Source: Anthopleura xanthogrammica | Taxonomy: Eukaryota > Cnidaria > Anthozoa > Actiniaria > Actiniidae | Length of the DNA: 64,000 nt | Direction of reading: 5' to 3' | Assembly (NCBI GenBank): GCA_964019055.1 | Contig: OZ025210.1 | Span: 5,847,547-5,911,546, forward strand | Shown: one piece after another, positions 1-12,000 of the stretch | Numbering within the stretch: the stretch's first letter is position 1 | Layout: the number at the start of each line of letters is the position of its first letter | Translations under genes and position numbers: made by a program | The notes under the pieces: model-generated | Told to the model about the DNA's origin: nothing | Database searches by the model: none | The model's input: only the letters and a program-made list of their open reading frames with translations

Positions 1-531
1 ATTCACGAGATCAGATGTCATGTAAATAATAATTCATAATACAGGAGTTTTCTGTTGCTATTCTTAAATTTTTCCACTCCTTTTAATATTTACAACTTCG
101 AATGAAGAGATCAGACGAGAGTGCTTGCATGGATGTGTCCTGGATCCGAAGAATGCACGACGTCCCGAGTTATCTACGACCAGCAACCCGTTTGTACATC
201 GGGCATTCGAGAAGTCCATACCGCGTTTGGAACTATCGCTTGAGAAAAACTCCACATCGTTGTTCAAATGTCTCAGGGTCGCGATGGAGGGGTATGATCG
301 CGAAATCCTGATTTTTTTCCAGTTTCCCGAATCACGAGGATTAAAAATTCTTAATCCCCGAAAAAAAATGCCAATGTGCGCATGCTCATTGCTAAATAAC
401 ATCCCATATCGAACACCAAAACACAAATTCCTAACATAAATAAGTTGTACTGCGGCATAGCTTCGAGTGGCTTTCGCTTTTGAAAACTCCAAAATAAAGT
501 TCGTAAGCATTTTTAGATTATATTTTTTTAG

Positions 532-659
532 AAGGAGACGCTAAGAAAGCAGTCGATTGGATGCTAAACCACGCCCACTTGTACAAAGCTGCAGTAACAG
601 AACTCGAAGAGCAGTTTGGTAACGAAAACTTTATGGCGGATCTGAGCTCAAAGACGTAA
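532..659 (+). CDS. Terminal exon of an unrecognised gene (5' part outside window)
   Basis: A T-rich tract ends in AG at 530-531. It opens a frame that runs 41 codons from 534 to a TAA at 657-659, preceded by two bases of a split codon. The peptide is hydrophilic and alpha-helical in character (GDAKKAVDWMLNHAHLYKAA near its start, ELEEQFG in the middle, ends DLSSKT). An AATAAA lies downstream at 1075-1080 on the same strand. I do not recognise the family. The rest of the gene would lie left of the window. It is called an exon because of the acceptor, the open frame up to the stop, and a composition unlike the flanking AT-rich DNA. Confidence 0.4.
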
Positions 660-1239
660 TAGACCTTGGGTGTTTACCATTTACAAACAAATTCCAGAAA
701 TTTCGGCCAGGATAACCGGTTTTTAGTTCCTTCAAATGGGAAGCAAATATCTCGAATGGAAAATGCCCCTTATTCGTGTTGGTGTAATGTGACGTGTCCT
801 TCACTAGATTATCATTGTTTTTTTTGTTTTGTTTACTGCTATTTTCATAAGCATGCGAACTCTGTAGTTGCAAGTTTCCCGTTGGAATTTGGTTTTTCAC
901 TGCCGCTAGTCAAAAATATAAAAGGTACCGACTGATTAGTTTTGATTGACGTAAGCCAAAAACCAAATTTCAGCGTGCAGCTTGCAGCTACCGAGTTCGC
1001 ATGTTTATGAAAATAGCAGTAACGGTTGCACATGAGAAGATGAGAAGACATATGAATATGTATGCTGTAACTCGAATAAAGAATATTATTCTCTAGGGAA
1101 TGACACGTGGTCTGAGATGGGAAATCATTACACCCAAGGTAAAAGGACGTATTTCTAATCCTTTTTTAGCTGAACCAATATTTTTATCCATGGAAAAAGA
1201 AAAGACTATAAAAAGTACGACCATGTGAACATAAGCTCA

Positions 1240-1245
1240 TTTATT
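1240..1245 (-). other. Polyadenylation signal AATAAA of apyrase gene A
   Basis: TTTATT on the + strand reads AATAAA on the gene strand, about 50 bases past the stop codon. The paralogue has the same signal at 7152-7157. Confidence 0.6.
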
Positions 1246-1294
1246 CATCTTTCATGCAACAACGCGGTTTTACATAAAACCTTTATGTTATAAT

Positions 1295-3156
1295 TCACGA
1301 TAGGAATTGGTTGGACATCAAAGCAGCCCCGAGGGTCCAATTCAAATCAAACCCGTTCAGTTTTCCCGCGTTATGTAGGACGAAGCTATTCTCATTTACT
1401 TTATACCCCTTGAACAACATCACTTCGATGTAATTCAAGTGAAAACAGCGATCATATGCCCAAGGATCCTTCTTGAGATTGAGCTTATACACAGAATTTG
1501 AGCAGAACGAATTGGCTGTTTTATCTATCTTGTCCAGAGGAACTACCTCGTCATGGTTCTGGATTATTCCTGTTAATTTGAATGCGTAGTAAAACAAACT
1601 AGTGCTGTAAAAATCGCCTGTCAGTTGAGGTTGGGTTTTAAACGCGCATGTAGCACAAAATAATAAAGATTGTATGTATGTCTGGCAATATTTCGAGTTC
1701 TTAAAGGCTCCTCGCACGACGTAGTCCATGCCGTCCACTGTGACTGATGTGTTGAATCCATAGTTGTGGCATGGACTGTAGACCTTCTGACCCTGGATTA
1801 TGAACTGCTTGGTTGCTATCGTATTCCTCACGAGGTTATCAAAGTAGAGTTTTCTTGCTTCTCTTTCTCCGTAGCTGAGGTAGCTGTGAGCGAAGACGCG
1901 ATACGTCTTTCCGGATATTTGTAGTTGGACCATCGGTAGGCGGGACTCGCTGTTTGGAACCTGTAAAAAAGGAAAGAAGAATGGAGGATCACGTGAGGTG
2001 AGGCGAGACGAGGTTAGGCCAGGTGAAGTCAGGTGAGGAGGCAAGAGGAAAGGAGAAGAGGGAAGAAAAGGCTTTCCTACCCTGCATGTTTCTGTTAGAT
2101 TCTGTAAAAAGGGTAAAAGCTTGAATGAAAATATGGCGTTACAAACCTTGAACGAGTTTTGTGTTGATGCCCCGCCCAAGTCCAGGGTGCCAAAGCTCTT
2201 TGATGATTCACCAGAAAACAATCCCTTGAGGAAGTTGACAGTCACCCACAGATAAACAGCTTCATCTTCACCAGTGATCACTTTGGAAAAACCGCGTTCG
2301 TATTTGAATGGACAATAGTCTTTGTTGGAGAGGAGGTCATCTACTTTGTCTAGGATTCTCTTCCTCTATAACAATCAAATTTATCGGTATATGAACAACA
2401 ACAATAGCCTGAATAGGTTTTGAACCCTTGGTGTACTCCCCCTCCCCCCTCCCCCCTCCCCCCTCCCCCCATCCCCCACGACTCTACCCGATCATTAAGG
2501 CATCTCTCCCTTCCCCGGTGATAGTGCGCTCTCCCAGAAGGCTTTTCCTTGCAGGGTTTCATGTCTGCCTCCGCGCCCTTCCACCGTCACGGACGAAATT
2601 TAGTCATTATAATCTATCATTTCCGTCCGTTCAGCTCTTTCCAGAATCGTTGCACTAGCTAGTGCCCGGGGCTTGTAAAAGTATAGGTCGACTCAAGTCC
2701 CAATGCCATACAATGCCACATAACTTGCGCCTGTACTGATATTACCTTTTCGTCGTTCAGCAGTCGCATCCCACCAGTAGCAAATAAATGAACCGTAGTT
2801 TCCGCTTGGTTATCTTTGGGAACCACAGTCAGAGCTCCATCGATCAGAGGCCTTAGGTATCCACGAATTTGATCGATTTTGTCAGGAAACTCGCTTAACC
2901 CAGGTTTGATTTTTTTAGGCTTGGGTACTGGTACTTGTTGGACATCAGAGACACGTAGAGGAGTATGGACTTGTATCTTGTAGACTTTGCTCTTTGTTCC
3001 GGTTGAACCCGCGTCAAATATCACAGCATACTTCTCTTTTACACCACTAGACTTCCTCTCAAGATCCAGAAAGCTTCTACCGTATGTGAGCTGAGGACCT
3101 TCCAAGAGTAACGCTCCAATGATCACCAGGTCAAAACATGTAATAAGAGATTTCAT
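1295..3156 (-). CDS. Secreted ENTPD-type apyrase (nucleoside triphosphate diphosphohydrolase), copy A
   Basis: Three exons in gene order: 3156-2746 (137 codons), 2365-2147 (73) and 1960-1295 (222 including TGA), all joined in phase 0 at GT-AG sites; 431 aa. An N-terminal hydrophobic signal peptide (about residues 1-26) and no second membrane segment suggest a secreted or lumenal enzyme of the ENTPD5/6 (CD39-like) type, which removes phosphates from nucleoside di/triphosphates. Apyrase conserved regions are visible: ACR1 DAGSTGT (48-54), ACR2 ATGGMRLL, ACR3 GEDEAVYLWVTVNF with the catalytic Glu, ACR4 TLDLGGASTQ, and an ACR5-like NWTLGAAL near the end. Two positions differ from both the paralogue and the family pattern: Lys replaces Arg after ACR1, and Gly replaces Ala in ACR2. 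Paralogue of 7207-8862. Family membership is firm; orthology to a named vertebrate gene is not established. Confidence 0.88.
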
Positions 3157-3494
3157 GGTTTCAAGTGCTTCTTAAAGGAAAGAAAGAAAAAAATAATATA
3201 ATAACTGGCTAATGATGCAAAGAGAAAATTGGATTTTGTCTTAAAAAGGATGTGAAAAATGATCCCCGGTTACACCTACCCAATGCTCCACTTTCTATGT
3301 ATCTACCTGAACTAAGCAGTCGTTCAAACTTTGCATTAGTAGTTCTTTCAAGCCGACAAGAGAGAGTTTAAGCACCTCGGTTATGGTAAGCGTGAAACGT
3401 CAGCTGGCATGCACGAAAGTGAAACGGAATCGCAAAAATCGTAGTAGATAAAGAAAAGCATTTTACTGTTATGTGCTGTTTCCACAACGAACAC

Positions 3495-3830
3495 AACTTG
3501 ATAGCCTGATCGCTAAGCTAATGATAGCCTGATAGCCTGATCGCTAAGCTAATGACAGCCTGATAGCCCGATCGCTAAGCTAATGATAGCCTGATAGCCT
3601 GATCACTAAGCTAATGATAGCCTGATCACTAAGCTAATGATAGCCTGATAGCCTGATCGCTAAGCTAATGACAGCCTGATAGCCCGATCGCTAAGCTAAT
3701 GATAGCCTGATAGCCTGATCACTAAGCTAATGATAGCCTGATCACTAAGCTAATGATAGCCTGATAGCCTGATCGCTAAGCTAATGACAGCCTGATAGCC
3801 CGATCGCTAAGGTAGTGATAGCCTGATTGC
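3495..3830. repeat. Tandem repeat with 116-bp higher-order period
   Basis: Short units of the type GATCGCTAAGCTAATGATAGCC are repeated with small variants (GCTAAG/ACTAAG, ATGATAG/ATGACAG). The variant pattern itself repeats every 116 bases: the TCGCTAAGCTAATGACAG variant falls at 3541, 3657 and 3773. It lies upstream of apyrase A and holds no gene. Confidence 0.85.
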
Positions 3831-3839
3831 CTTTGTTAG

Positions 3840-5900
3840 TCGTTTATGAGTAATTAATTGTATTGTGTTGGACACAATAGGGCAAATCATTCCAATCCGA
3901 AATAGGCTCGAACATCTCATCAGGAATCGATAAGCATTCCTAGAAAACACAATTCATTTTTCTTAAATATAAAGAAATTAGACAAAAAAATGATTGACAA
4001 AACATTTCCTTGACCCCCGATTGTGGCAGAGAATCGAAAAGGGATATGATCGATTGAGCGATCCATAGTTCAAAAGCTTGCACAAGAGTTGAGATCAATT
4101 TTTCCAAGGAACTTCCAACTACACAAGGTTGATATGGAGAATTGACGTCAATCGTTTGCTCTCGAGTCTCATTCGTTAAACATTCATTCAAGTCAGCAGT
4201 TTTAGTGTTTTATTGTGTGGTGTACGTGGCGTCATCAAACGGACCATTTTACGAAATTAATTAAATCCACCGCAAAAATAATCGAATCCACCGCAAAAAC
4301 CTGAATATAACTAAATCCACTGCACTCCACCGCAAAAATCCGGATCGTAGTGCGCGAACCATACTACTATTAAAGGTAAAGTGAAATGCAGGAAAACGAT
4401 GAAAGCGTGGCCAGTTTTTGCCTTTGCGGAAAGAAAAAACTTGATAAACTGTCTAAGACGTGGAACGGATAACTGCATGAAGTTCAACAGCCACTGCACG
4501 AGAAACAGATTGTCTGCCGTGTCTTCAATTACTACACCCAAAACACTTTTGAAATAATTTTAACTAGGTTAACTTCGCTATCTATGTCGTAGTCAATTTT
4601 ATGCTGACTAAGAAGAAATTGCCTTAAAGAGGGAAAATGTTACAGAATTTCTCAGTGGAATAAAATTTAAAGGTGCTGGGTACACTGTAGGAATCATACT
4701 GTTCTTCACACTTACCTCTTAGAGCTAGCTAGCTTCTCCTAGTGAAGTCAAGGAATGATAATGGTAATAGGGTAAAGAAGGGGGTTATTACAGAAATTAT
4801 GTTAATATATTCTTTGTTTGAGTTGTAACCGTATCTTCATGTGTCTCAGTCCTCATACGCCACCGTTAAACAAAGAAATGATAGTCTTGGAAATGACACG
4901 CGGTCTGTGATGGGAAAACATTGAGCCACGACGAATAAAGTCTATTGAACAAACACAATTACCTGCTAACAACAATCATGACACTTCAAGTGTAAGCCGA
5001 TATTTCAAAAAAATTGGATTTAGACGCGATTATCAATGTATCTCGATTATCAGATCAGATATTTAAGAGTTTATGTGTTTAATTTTATGTGGGATCTGTT
5101 TTGTCCTTGATATGATCTGACAATTAGTAAATAAACCGATAATGTCCGAGGATGAGAAATGGTCCGAAAAAAGAACATTTGGCTGAAAAACGAAGCGAAG
5201 GTGAAAAATTAAGTCAAAGTAAACAAGGCGAGATATGAAAACTGGATTTAAAGAAACAGAAATAAGTAAATTTGTACTATTTAGTATAACTATAATGTTT
5301 CAGGGGTATAATATTTGCACTCACTAGTCTAGACTTTATAGTCTAACCAATTTCTTTTGTGGAGTCGATTTAGATCTATGATCGAGTTCTAACCAAACCA
5401 CTTCTGTCACTAGAAAGCTCTATTCAAAGTAGTGTTTTTCACGACAGACACAGAAAGTGATCAAACTTGCTGCAAGAATATATCTTGTTCTTTGTTCTGC
5501 CATAAACCCACGTCTAGTGGTAACGTTTAATTCTGATAAAAGAGTAAACTCAAAAACACTTCATTGTTGTGTAGTTCTTGGTTCAGGATAGGATGACAAG
5601 TAGACTTGCCACAAGCAGTTCTAAACACATAAGAGTTTCTGTCACAAGTCAACCACACTTCTTTTTCGGATGTGTAAAGTCTAGCCATAACAGACAGTTC
5701 TGCACTTAAATATCTCAGAATTTAAAACTGTTATCGCAGAGCTATGAGGGAATTTTGTTTAAGTTTTTACTCTATTGGAAATACAAGGGGAAAATGTAGT
5801 TTTGATCTTTAAGATTTGGAGGTTTTTAGCTGATTTTGAGACCCGCGGGTTTTGGGAATAGATTTAGATTATTTTATTATTACTTTTTTTGCTGGATTAT
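3840..5900. other. Intergenic stretch without a recognisable gene
   Basis: AT-rich sequence with only short, compositionally unremarkable open frames. The stretch 4255-4340 carries three degenerate copies of an AATCCACCGCAAAAA motif. From about 5440 the DNA matches 18230 onward, the 3' flank of the CTHRC1-like gene D, so the segmental duplication extends outside the genes. Confidence 0.5.
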
Positions 5901-5911
5901 TTCTCCAGATT

Positions 5912-6892
5912 TCATGCCGAGATATCAATTTCTTCTATAATAATCGGAGATGTCGTTTCCACTTTAGCTCTCGAAGCCTTCGTACCTCTCTGATGACCAG
6001 GACGGTCTTCTACCCATAATTCAACGTTGATTCGTCCTGGTGCGACTGCGCAGTAGCTGTCTAGTCGTCCATGTCGAAAACTAGGACCAGGATACAGCTT
6101 GGTTCCTGTGAGTTTACCTGCATTGCAGGCGTTCCTCGTTGGTTCTTTTCCCCTCTCCAATCCTCCCCGTCCCGAAAAGAAGAACACGAGGAACGCCTGC
6201 AATGCAGGCTACTGTGAGTTTAGCCTCGATTCGTCCTTGTTTACAGTCCTGGTTATCAAACGTGAAGAACCATCGCTTACAGCAGGTAGTACAGAAACCA
6301 ACTCGCATGTTTCCTTCGTAGATGACGTGGAGAACACTGTCTGGACGGGTTTTGTTGAGAATACATTCCTAAACATTGATGAAAATTCATTTACTCAGAT
6401 AAATGAAAAGCGAAGCGTACCTGATTTCTAATCAGTGACCCCAAAGTTTAATCCATTCTAATACGGTACATTCCCAAAGAGAAGGAAAAATGGCTTCCAT
6501 GAATGTAAATGATCGTCTTGGTCTATGTAAAATCAAAGATTTGAGGTTAGTTGTGTTTTGCTTTGCAATGCTGTACCACAGGGAGCCCAATTTAGATAAA
6601 AGTACAAGGTGAAAATAAAATCGGGGAAAAAGTCGCGTTTGATTATTATTTTTTAAATTCAAGGTCAAGATAATGTCCTCTATAATACGAACGAGCAAAA
6701 AATCCATAAAAAATGCACTAGAACATTTTTTTTCGCGCGCGCTTTTGTTTTTCTAGTATAATTTCCCTATGGTATCCTATGTGTGGATTTGTGTCAATAT
6801 AATTTTTGTCCTGGAATCCCGGGTTACCCGGCTGTCCCATATCCCCTATAGGACCCAAGAAGTATGACACGCATTTGGTTTCGAGCTGGGGA
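5912..6892 (-). pseudogene. Broken CTHRC1-like collagen gene (C)
   Basis: Decayed copy of the gene at 18716-20238. The C-terminal exon (6368 to stop 5912) starts with the conserved ECILNKTRPDSVLHVIYEG and keeps CTTCCKRWFFTFD. It is split by a 106-bp insertion at 6117-6222 (MITE plus target duplication). Since 106 is not a multiple of 3, the frame is shifted. The collagen exon is recognisable only from its acceptor (CCCCAG before 6892) through about 12 codons of LETKCVSYFLG and three or so Gly-X-Y triplets, then loses the frame; most of the triple helix is missing. No signal-peptide exon is found before the duplication junction near 7005. Three independent lesions make this a pseudogene. Confidence 0.8.
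6117..6212. mobile_element. MITE with ~23-bp terminal inverted repeats
   Basis: Begins CCTGCATTGCAGGCGTTCCT and ends with its reverse complement. The 10-base string TGTGAGTTTA occurs on both sides (6107-6116 and 6213-6222) and once at the matching place in gene D, so it is the target-site duplication. Four extra bases (CTAC) at the right end suggest that the left end lost a matching GTAG. It interrupts the CTHRC1-like pseudogene. Confidence 0.8.
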
Positions 6893-7009
6893 AAAAGAAA
6901 AAATATTTTGCACAAGAATACTGAGGACAAGAAAGACTCAATAAATTGTGTGTATAGTCAAGAATGCAATAAAAATCCACAGGCAACCCAAACAATCTTA
7001 GCTCAAGAG

Positions 7010-8950
7010 AATGACACGTGGTCTGAAATGGGAAAACATTACGCCCAAGATAAAAGGACGTATTTTTTTATCCTTTTTTAGCTGAACGAATATTTTCATC
7101 CATGGAAAAAGGAAAGACTATGAAAAATACGACCATGTGAACATAAGCTCATTTATTCATCTTTCATGCAACAACGCGGCTTTACATAAAACCTTCATGT
7201 TATAATTCACGATAGGAATTGGTTGGACATCAAAGCAGCCCCGAGGGTCCAATTCAAGTCAAACCCGTTCAATTTTCCCGCGTTATGCAGGACAAAGCTT
7301 TTCTCATTAACCCTATAACCCTTGACCAACATTACTTCGATGTAATTCAAGTGAAAACAGCGATCATATGCCCAAGGATCCTTCTTGAGATCGAGCTTAT
7401 GCACCGACTTTGAGCAGAATGAATCGGCTGTTTTATCTATCTTGTCCAGAGTAACTACCTCGTCATGGTTCTGGATTATTCCTGTGGATTCGAATGCGTA
7501 GTAAAACAAACTAGTGCTGTAAAACTCGCCGGTCAATTTGGGTTGGGTTTTAAACGCGCACGTAGGGCAAAAGAATAAAGATCGTAAATATCTCTGGCAA
7601 ATCCTCGGGTTCTTGAAATCTCCCTGGACAACGTAGTCCATGCCGTCCACTGTGACTGATGTGTTGAATCCATAGTTGTGGCATGGACTGTAGACCTTCT
7701 GACCCTGGATTATGAACTGCTTGGTTGCTATCGTATTCCTCACGAGGTTATCAAAGTAGAGTTTTCTTGCTTCTCTTTCTCCGTAGCTGAGGTAGCTGTG
7801 AGCGAAGACGCGATACGTCTTACCGGATATGTGTAGTTGGACCTTCGGTAGGCGGGACTTTCTGTATCGAATCTGTAAAAAGGAGAGAAGAAAGGTCAAG
7901 TGACGAGACGAGACGAGATGAGACGAGACGAGACGGTACAAACCTTGAATGCGTTTTGTGTTGATGCCCCGCCCAAGTCCAGGGTGCCAAAGCTCTTTGA
8001 TGATTCACCAGAAAACAATCCCTTGAGGAAGTTGACAGTCACCCACAGATAAACAGCTTCATCTTCACCACTGATCACTTTGGAAAAACCGCGTTCGTAT
8101 TTGAATGGACAATAGTCTTTGTTGGAGAGGAGGTCATCTACTTTGTCTAGGATTCTCTTCCTCTATAACATAATCAAATATCATGTATAAACAACAATAG
8201 CCTGAGAAGATTTTGAACCCTTGGTCTTCTTTCCCCCGACTCTACCCGATCACTAAGCAATCTCTCCCTTCCCCGGTGAGAGCGCGCTCTCTCAGAGGGT
8301 TTCATCTCTGCCTCCCGCCCTCCCACCGTCACGGACCGGATATAGTCGACATGATAATATATCATTTCGATGCGTTCAGCTCTTTCCAGACTCGTTGCAC
8401 TAGTGCATCGCATACAATGCCACATAATTTGGCCTGGACGGCTGACATTACCTCGTCGTCTTTCAGCAGACGCATCCCAGCCGTAGCAAACAAACGAATC
8501 GTAGTTTCCGCTTGGTTATCTTTGGGAACCACAGTCAGAGCTCCATCGATCAGAGGCCTTAGGTATCCACGAATTTGATCAATTTTGTCAGGAAACTCGC
8601 TTAACCCAGGTTTGACTTTATCAGGCTTGGGTACTGGTACTTGTTGGACATCAGAGACACGTAGAGGAGTATGGACTTGTATCTTGTAGACTTTGATCCT
8701 TGTTCCGCTTGAACCCGCGTCAAATATTACAGCATACTTCTCTTCTGCACCACTAGACTTCCTCTCAAGATCCAGAAAGCTTCTACCGTGTGTGAGCTGA
8801 GGACCTTCCAAGATCAACGCTCCAATGATCACCAGGCCAAAACATGTGATAAGAGGTTTCATGGTTTCACTGCTTAAAGGAAAGTAAGAAAGAAAATGAT
8901 TTTATTTTTTATTTTTCATTTAAAAAAATAACGTACAACTGGCTAATGAT
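7010..8950. repeat. Segmental duplication, copy 2 (ENTPD block)
   Basis: Partner of 1090-3215, same orientation, containing apyrase B with its 3' flank and poly(A) signal (7152-7157). The left edge directly abuts the CTHRC1-like duplication that ends near 7005. Confidence 0.85.
7207..8862 (-). CDS. Secreted ENTPD-type apyrase, copy B
   Basis: Exons in gene order 8862-8452 (137 codons), 8162-7944 (73) and 7872-7207 (222 including TGA), all phase 0; 431 aa, the same architecture as copy A. A signal peptide (about 1-26) is followed by ACR1 DAGSSGTRIKVYK, ACR2 ATAGMRLL, ACR3 GEDEAVYLWVTVNF, ACR4 TLDLGGASTQ and ACR5-like NWTLGAAL. All nucleotide-binding motifs match the apyrase consensus better than copy A, so B is likely the catalytically conserved paralogue. 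Expected role: hydrolysis of extracellular or lumenal nucleoside di/triphosphates. The CDS start was chosen because ATG at 8862 precedes the signal peptide and aligns with copy A. The second intron contains a GAGACGA simple repeat (about 7898-7935). Confidence 0.9.
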
Positions 8951-9084
8951 TCGAATCAAAGGGAGTGCCTTAGGAGAAGAATTAGCTACCCGACGCTCAT
9001 CCTCATGTTTTCAAACTAACTGATATGCTGGATTTAAAGAACCTCCGCAAAACGTATTAATTAATATAACAAGCTAAATTTCAA

Positions 9085-12000
9085 TTCAGTCTGTGAGTTA
9101 GCCGTGCCCTGACTTAGATCAGCCCAGAGGTTGTTACAGGGTTCAATCTGTGAGTTAGCCATGCCCCGACTTAGATCAGCCCAGAGGTTGTTACAGGGTT
9201 CAATCTGTGAGTTAGCCATGCCCCGACTTAGATCAGCCCAGAGGTTGTTACAGGGTTCAATCTGTGAGTTAGCCATGCCCCGACTTAGATCAGCCCAGAG
9301 GTTGTTACAGGGTTCAATCTGTGAGTTAGCCATGCCCCGACTTAGATCAGCCCAGAGGTTGTTACAGGGTTCAATCTGTGAGTTAGCCATGCCCCGACTT
9401 AGATCAGCCCAGAGGTTGTTACAGGGTTCAATCTGTGAGTTAGCCATGCCCCGACTTAGATCAGCCCAGAGGTTGTTACAGGGTTCAATCTGTGAGTTAG
9501 CCATGCCCTAACTTAGATCAGCCCAGAGGTTGTTACAGGGTTCAATCTGTGAGTTAGCCATGCCCTGACTTAGATCAGCCCAGAGGTTGTTTCAGGGTTT
9601 GATCTGTGAGTTACCCATGCCCTGACTTAGATCAGCCCAGAGGTTGTTTCAGGGTTTGATCTGTGAGTTAGCCATGCCCTGACTTAGATCAGCCCAGAGG
9701 TTGTTACAGGGTTCGATCTGTGAGTTAGCCATGCCCCGACTTAGATCAGCCCAGAGGTTGTTACAGGGTTCAATCTGTGAGTTAGCCATGCCCTGACTTA
9801 GATCAGCCCAGAGGTTGTTTCAGGGTTTGATCTGTGAGTTACCCATGCCCTGACTTAGATCAGCCCAGAGGTTGTTACAGGGTTTGATCTGTGAGTTAGC
9901 CATGCCCTGAATGAGATCAGCCTAGAGGTTGTTTCAGGGTTTGATCTGTGAGTTAGCCGTGCCCTGACTTAGATCAGCCCAGAGGTTGTTTCAGGGTTCG
10001 ATCTGTGAGTTAGCCGTGCCCTGACTTAGATCAGCCCAGAGGTTGTTACAGGGTTCGATCTGTGAGTTAGCCATGCCCTGAATGAGATCAGCCTAGAGGT
10101 TGTTTCAGGGTTTGATCTGTGAGTTAGCCGTGCCCTGACTTAGATCAGCCCAGAGGTTGTTACAGGGTTCGATCTGTGAGTTAGCCGTGCCCTGACTTAG
10201 ATCAGCCCAGAGGTTGTTTCAGGGTTCGATCTGTGAGTTAGCCGTGCCCTGACTTAGATCAGCCCAGAGGTTGTTTCAGGGTTTGATCTGTGAGTTAGCC
10301 ATGCCCTGAATGAGATCAGCCTAGAGGTTGTTTCAGGGTTTGATCTGTGAGTTAGCCGTGCCCTGACTTAGATCAGCCCAGAGGTTGTTTCAGGGTTCGA
10401 TCTGTGAGTTAGCCGTGCCCTGACTTAGATCAGCCCAGAGGTTGTTACAGGGTTCGATCTGTGAGTTAGCCGTGCCCTGACTTAGATCAGCCCAGAGGTT
10501 GTTTCAGGGTTCGATCTGTGAGTTAGCCGTGCCCTGACTTAGATCAGCCCAGAGGTTGTTACAGGGTTCGATCTGTGAGTTAGCCGTGCCCTGACTTAGA
10601 TCAGCCCAGAGGTTGTTTCAGGGTTCGATCTGTGAGTTAGCCGTGCCCTGACTTAGATCAGCCCAGAGGTTGTTACAGGGTTCGATCTGTGAGTTAGCCG
10701 TGCCCTGACTTAGATCAGCCCAGAGGTTGTTTCAGGGTTCGATCTGTGAGTTAGCCGTGCCCTGACTTAGATCAGCCCAGAGGTTGTTACAGGGTTCGAT
10801 CTGTGAGTTAGCCATGCCCCGACTTAGATCAGCCCAGAGGTTGTTACAGGGTTCGATCTGTGAGTTAGCCGTGCCCTGACTTAGATCAGCCCAGAGGTTG
10901 TTACAGGGTTCGATCTGTGAGTTAGCCATGCCCCGACTTAGATCAGCCCAGAGGTTGTTACAGGGTTCGATCTGTGAGTTAGCCGTGCCCTGACTTAGAT
11001 CAGCCCAGAGGTTGTTACAGGGTTCGATCTGTGAGTTAGCCGTGCCCCGACTTAGATCAGCCCAGAGGTTGTTACAGGGTTCGATCTGTGAGTTAGCCAT
11101 GCCCTGACTTAGATCAGCCCAGAGGTTGTTACAGGGTTCGATCTGTGAGTTAGCCGTGCCCCGACTTAGATCAGCCCAGAGGTTGTTACAGGGTTCGATC
11201 TGTGAGTTAGCCATGCCCCGACTTAGATCAGCCCAGAGGTTGTTTCAGGGTTTGATCTGTGAGTTAGCCAGGCCCTAACTTAGATCAGCCCAGAGGTTGT
11301 TACAGGGTTCGATCTGTGAGTTAGCCGTGCCCCGACTTAGATCAGCCCAGAGGTTGTTACAGGGTTCGATCTGTGAGTTAGCCATGCCCTGACTTAGATC
11401 AGCCCAGAGGTTGTTACAGGGTTCGATCTGTGAGTTAGCCGTGCCCCGACTTAGATCAGCCCAGAGGTTGTTACAGGGTTCGATCTGTGAGTTAGCCATG
11501 CCCCGACTTAGATCAGCCCAGAGGTTGTTTCAGGGTTTGATCTGTGAGTTAGCCAGGCCCTAACTTAGATCAGCCCAGAGGTTGTTTCAGGGTTTGATCT
11601 GTGAGTTAGCCATGCCCCGACTTAGATCAGCCCAGAGGTTGTTTCAGGGTTTGATCTGTGAGTTAGCCATGCCCTAACTTAGATCAGCCCAGAGGTTGTT
11701 TCAGGGTTTGATCTGTGAGTTAGCCATGCCCTGACTTAGATCAGCCCAGAGGTTGTTTCAGGGTTTGATCTGTGAGTTAGCCATGCCCTGACTTAGATCA
11801 GCCCAGAGGTTGTTTCAGGGTTTGATCTGTGAGTTAGCCGTGCCCTAACTTAGATCAGCCCAGAGGTTGTTTCAGGGTTTGATCTGTGAGTTAGCCATGC
11901 CCTAACTTAGATCAGCCCAGAGGTTGTTTCAGGGTTTGATCTGTGAGTTAGCCATGCCCTAACTTAGATCAGCCCAGAGGTTGTTTCAGGGTTTGATCTG

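Larger units (their letters stand above)
1090..3215. repeat. Segmental duplication, copy 1 (ENTPD block)
   Basis: This block matches 7010-8950 in the same orientation. It includes the whole apyrase gene, its 3' flank (both begin near a GAATGACACGTGGTCTGA string) and a short 5' flank (both contain CAACTGGCTAATGAT or close to it). Exon lengths are identical, while introns and the third codon positions differ. Confidence 0.85.
5440..7005. repeat. Segmental duplication, CTHRC1-like block (degenerate copy)
   Basis: Matches 18230-20030 in the same orientation: the 3' flank (ACAGACACAGAAAGTGAT and TTCTGCCATAAACCC strings), the C-terminal exon, the first part of the collagen exon and some of intron 1. 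The copy ends near 7005, where the sequence switches into the apyrase duplication. Confidence 0.75.
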
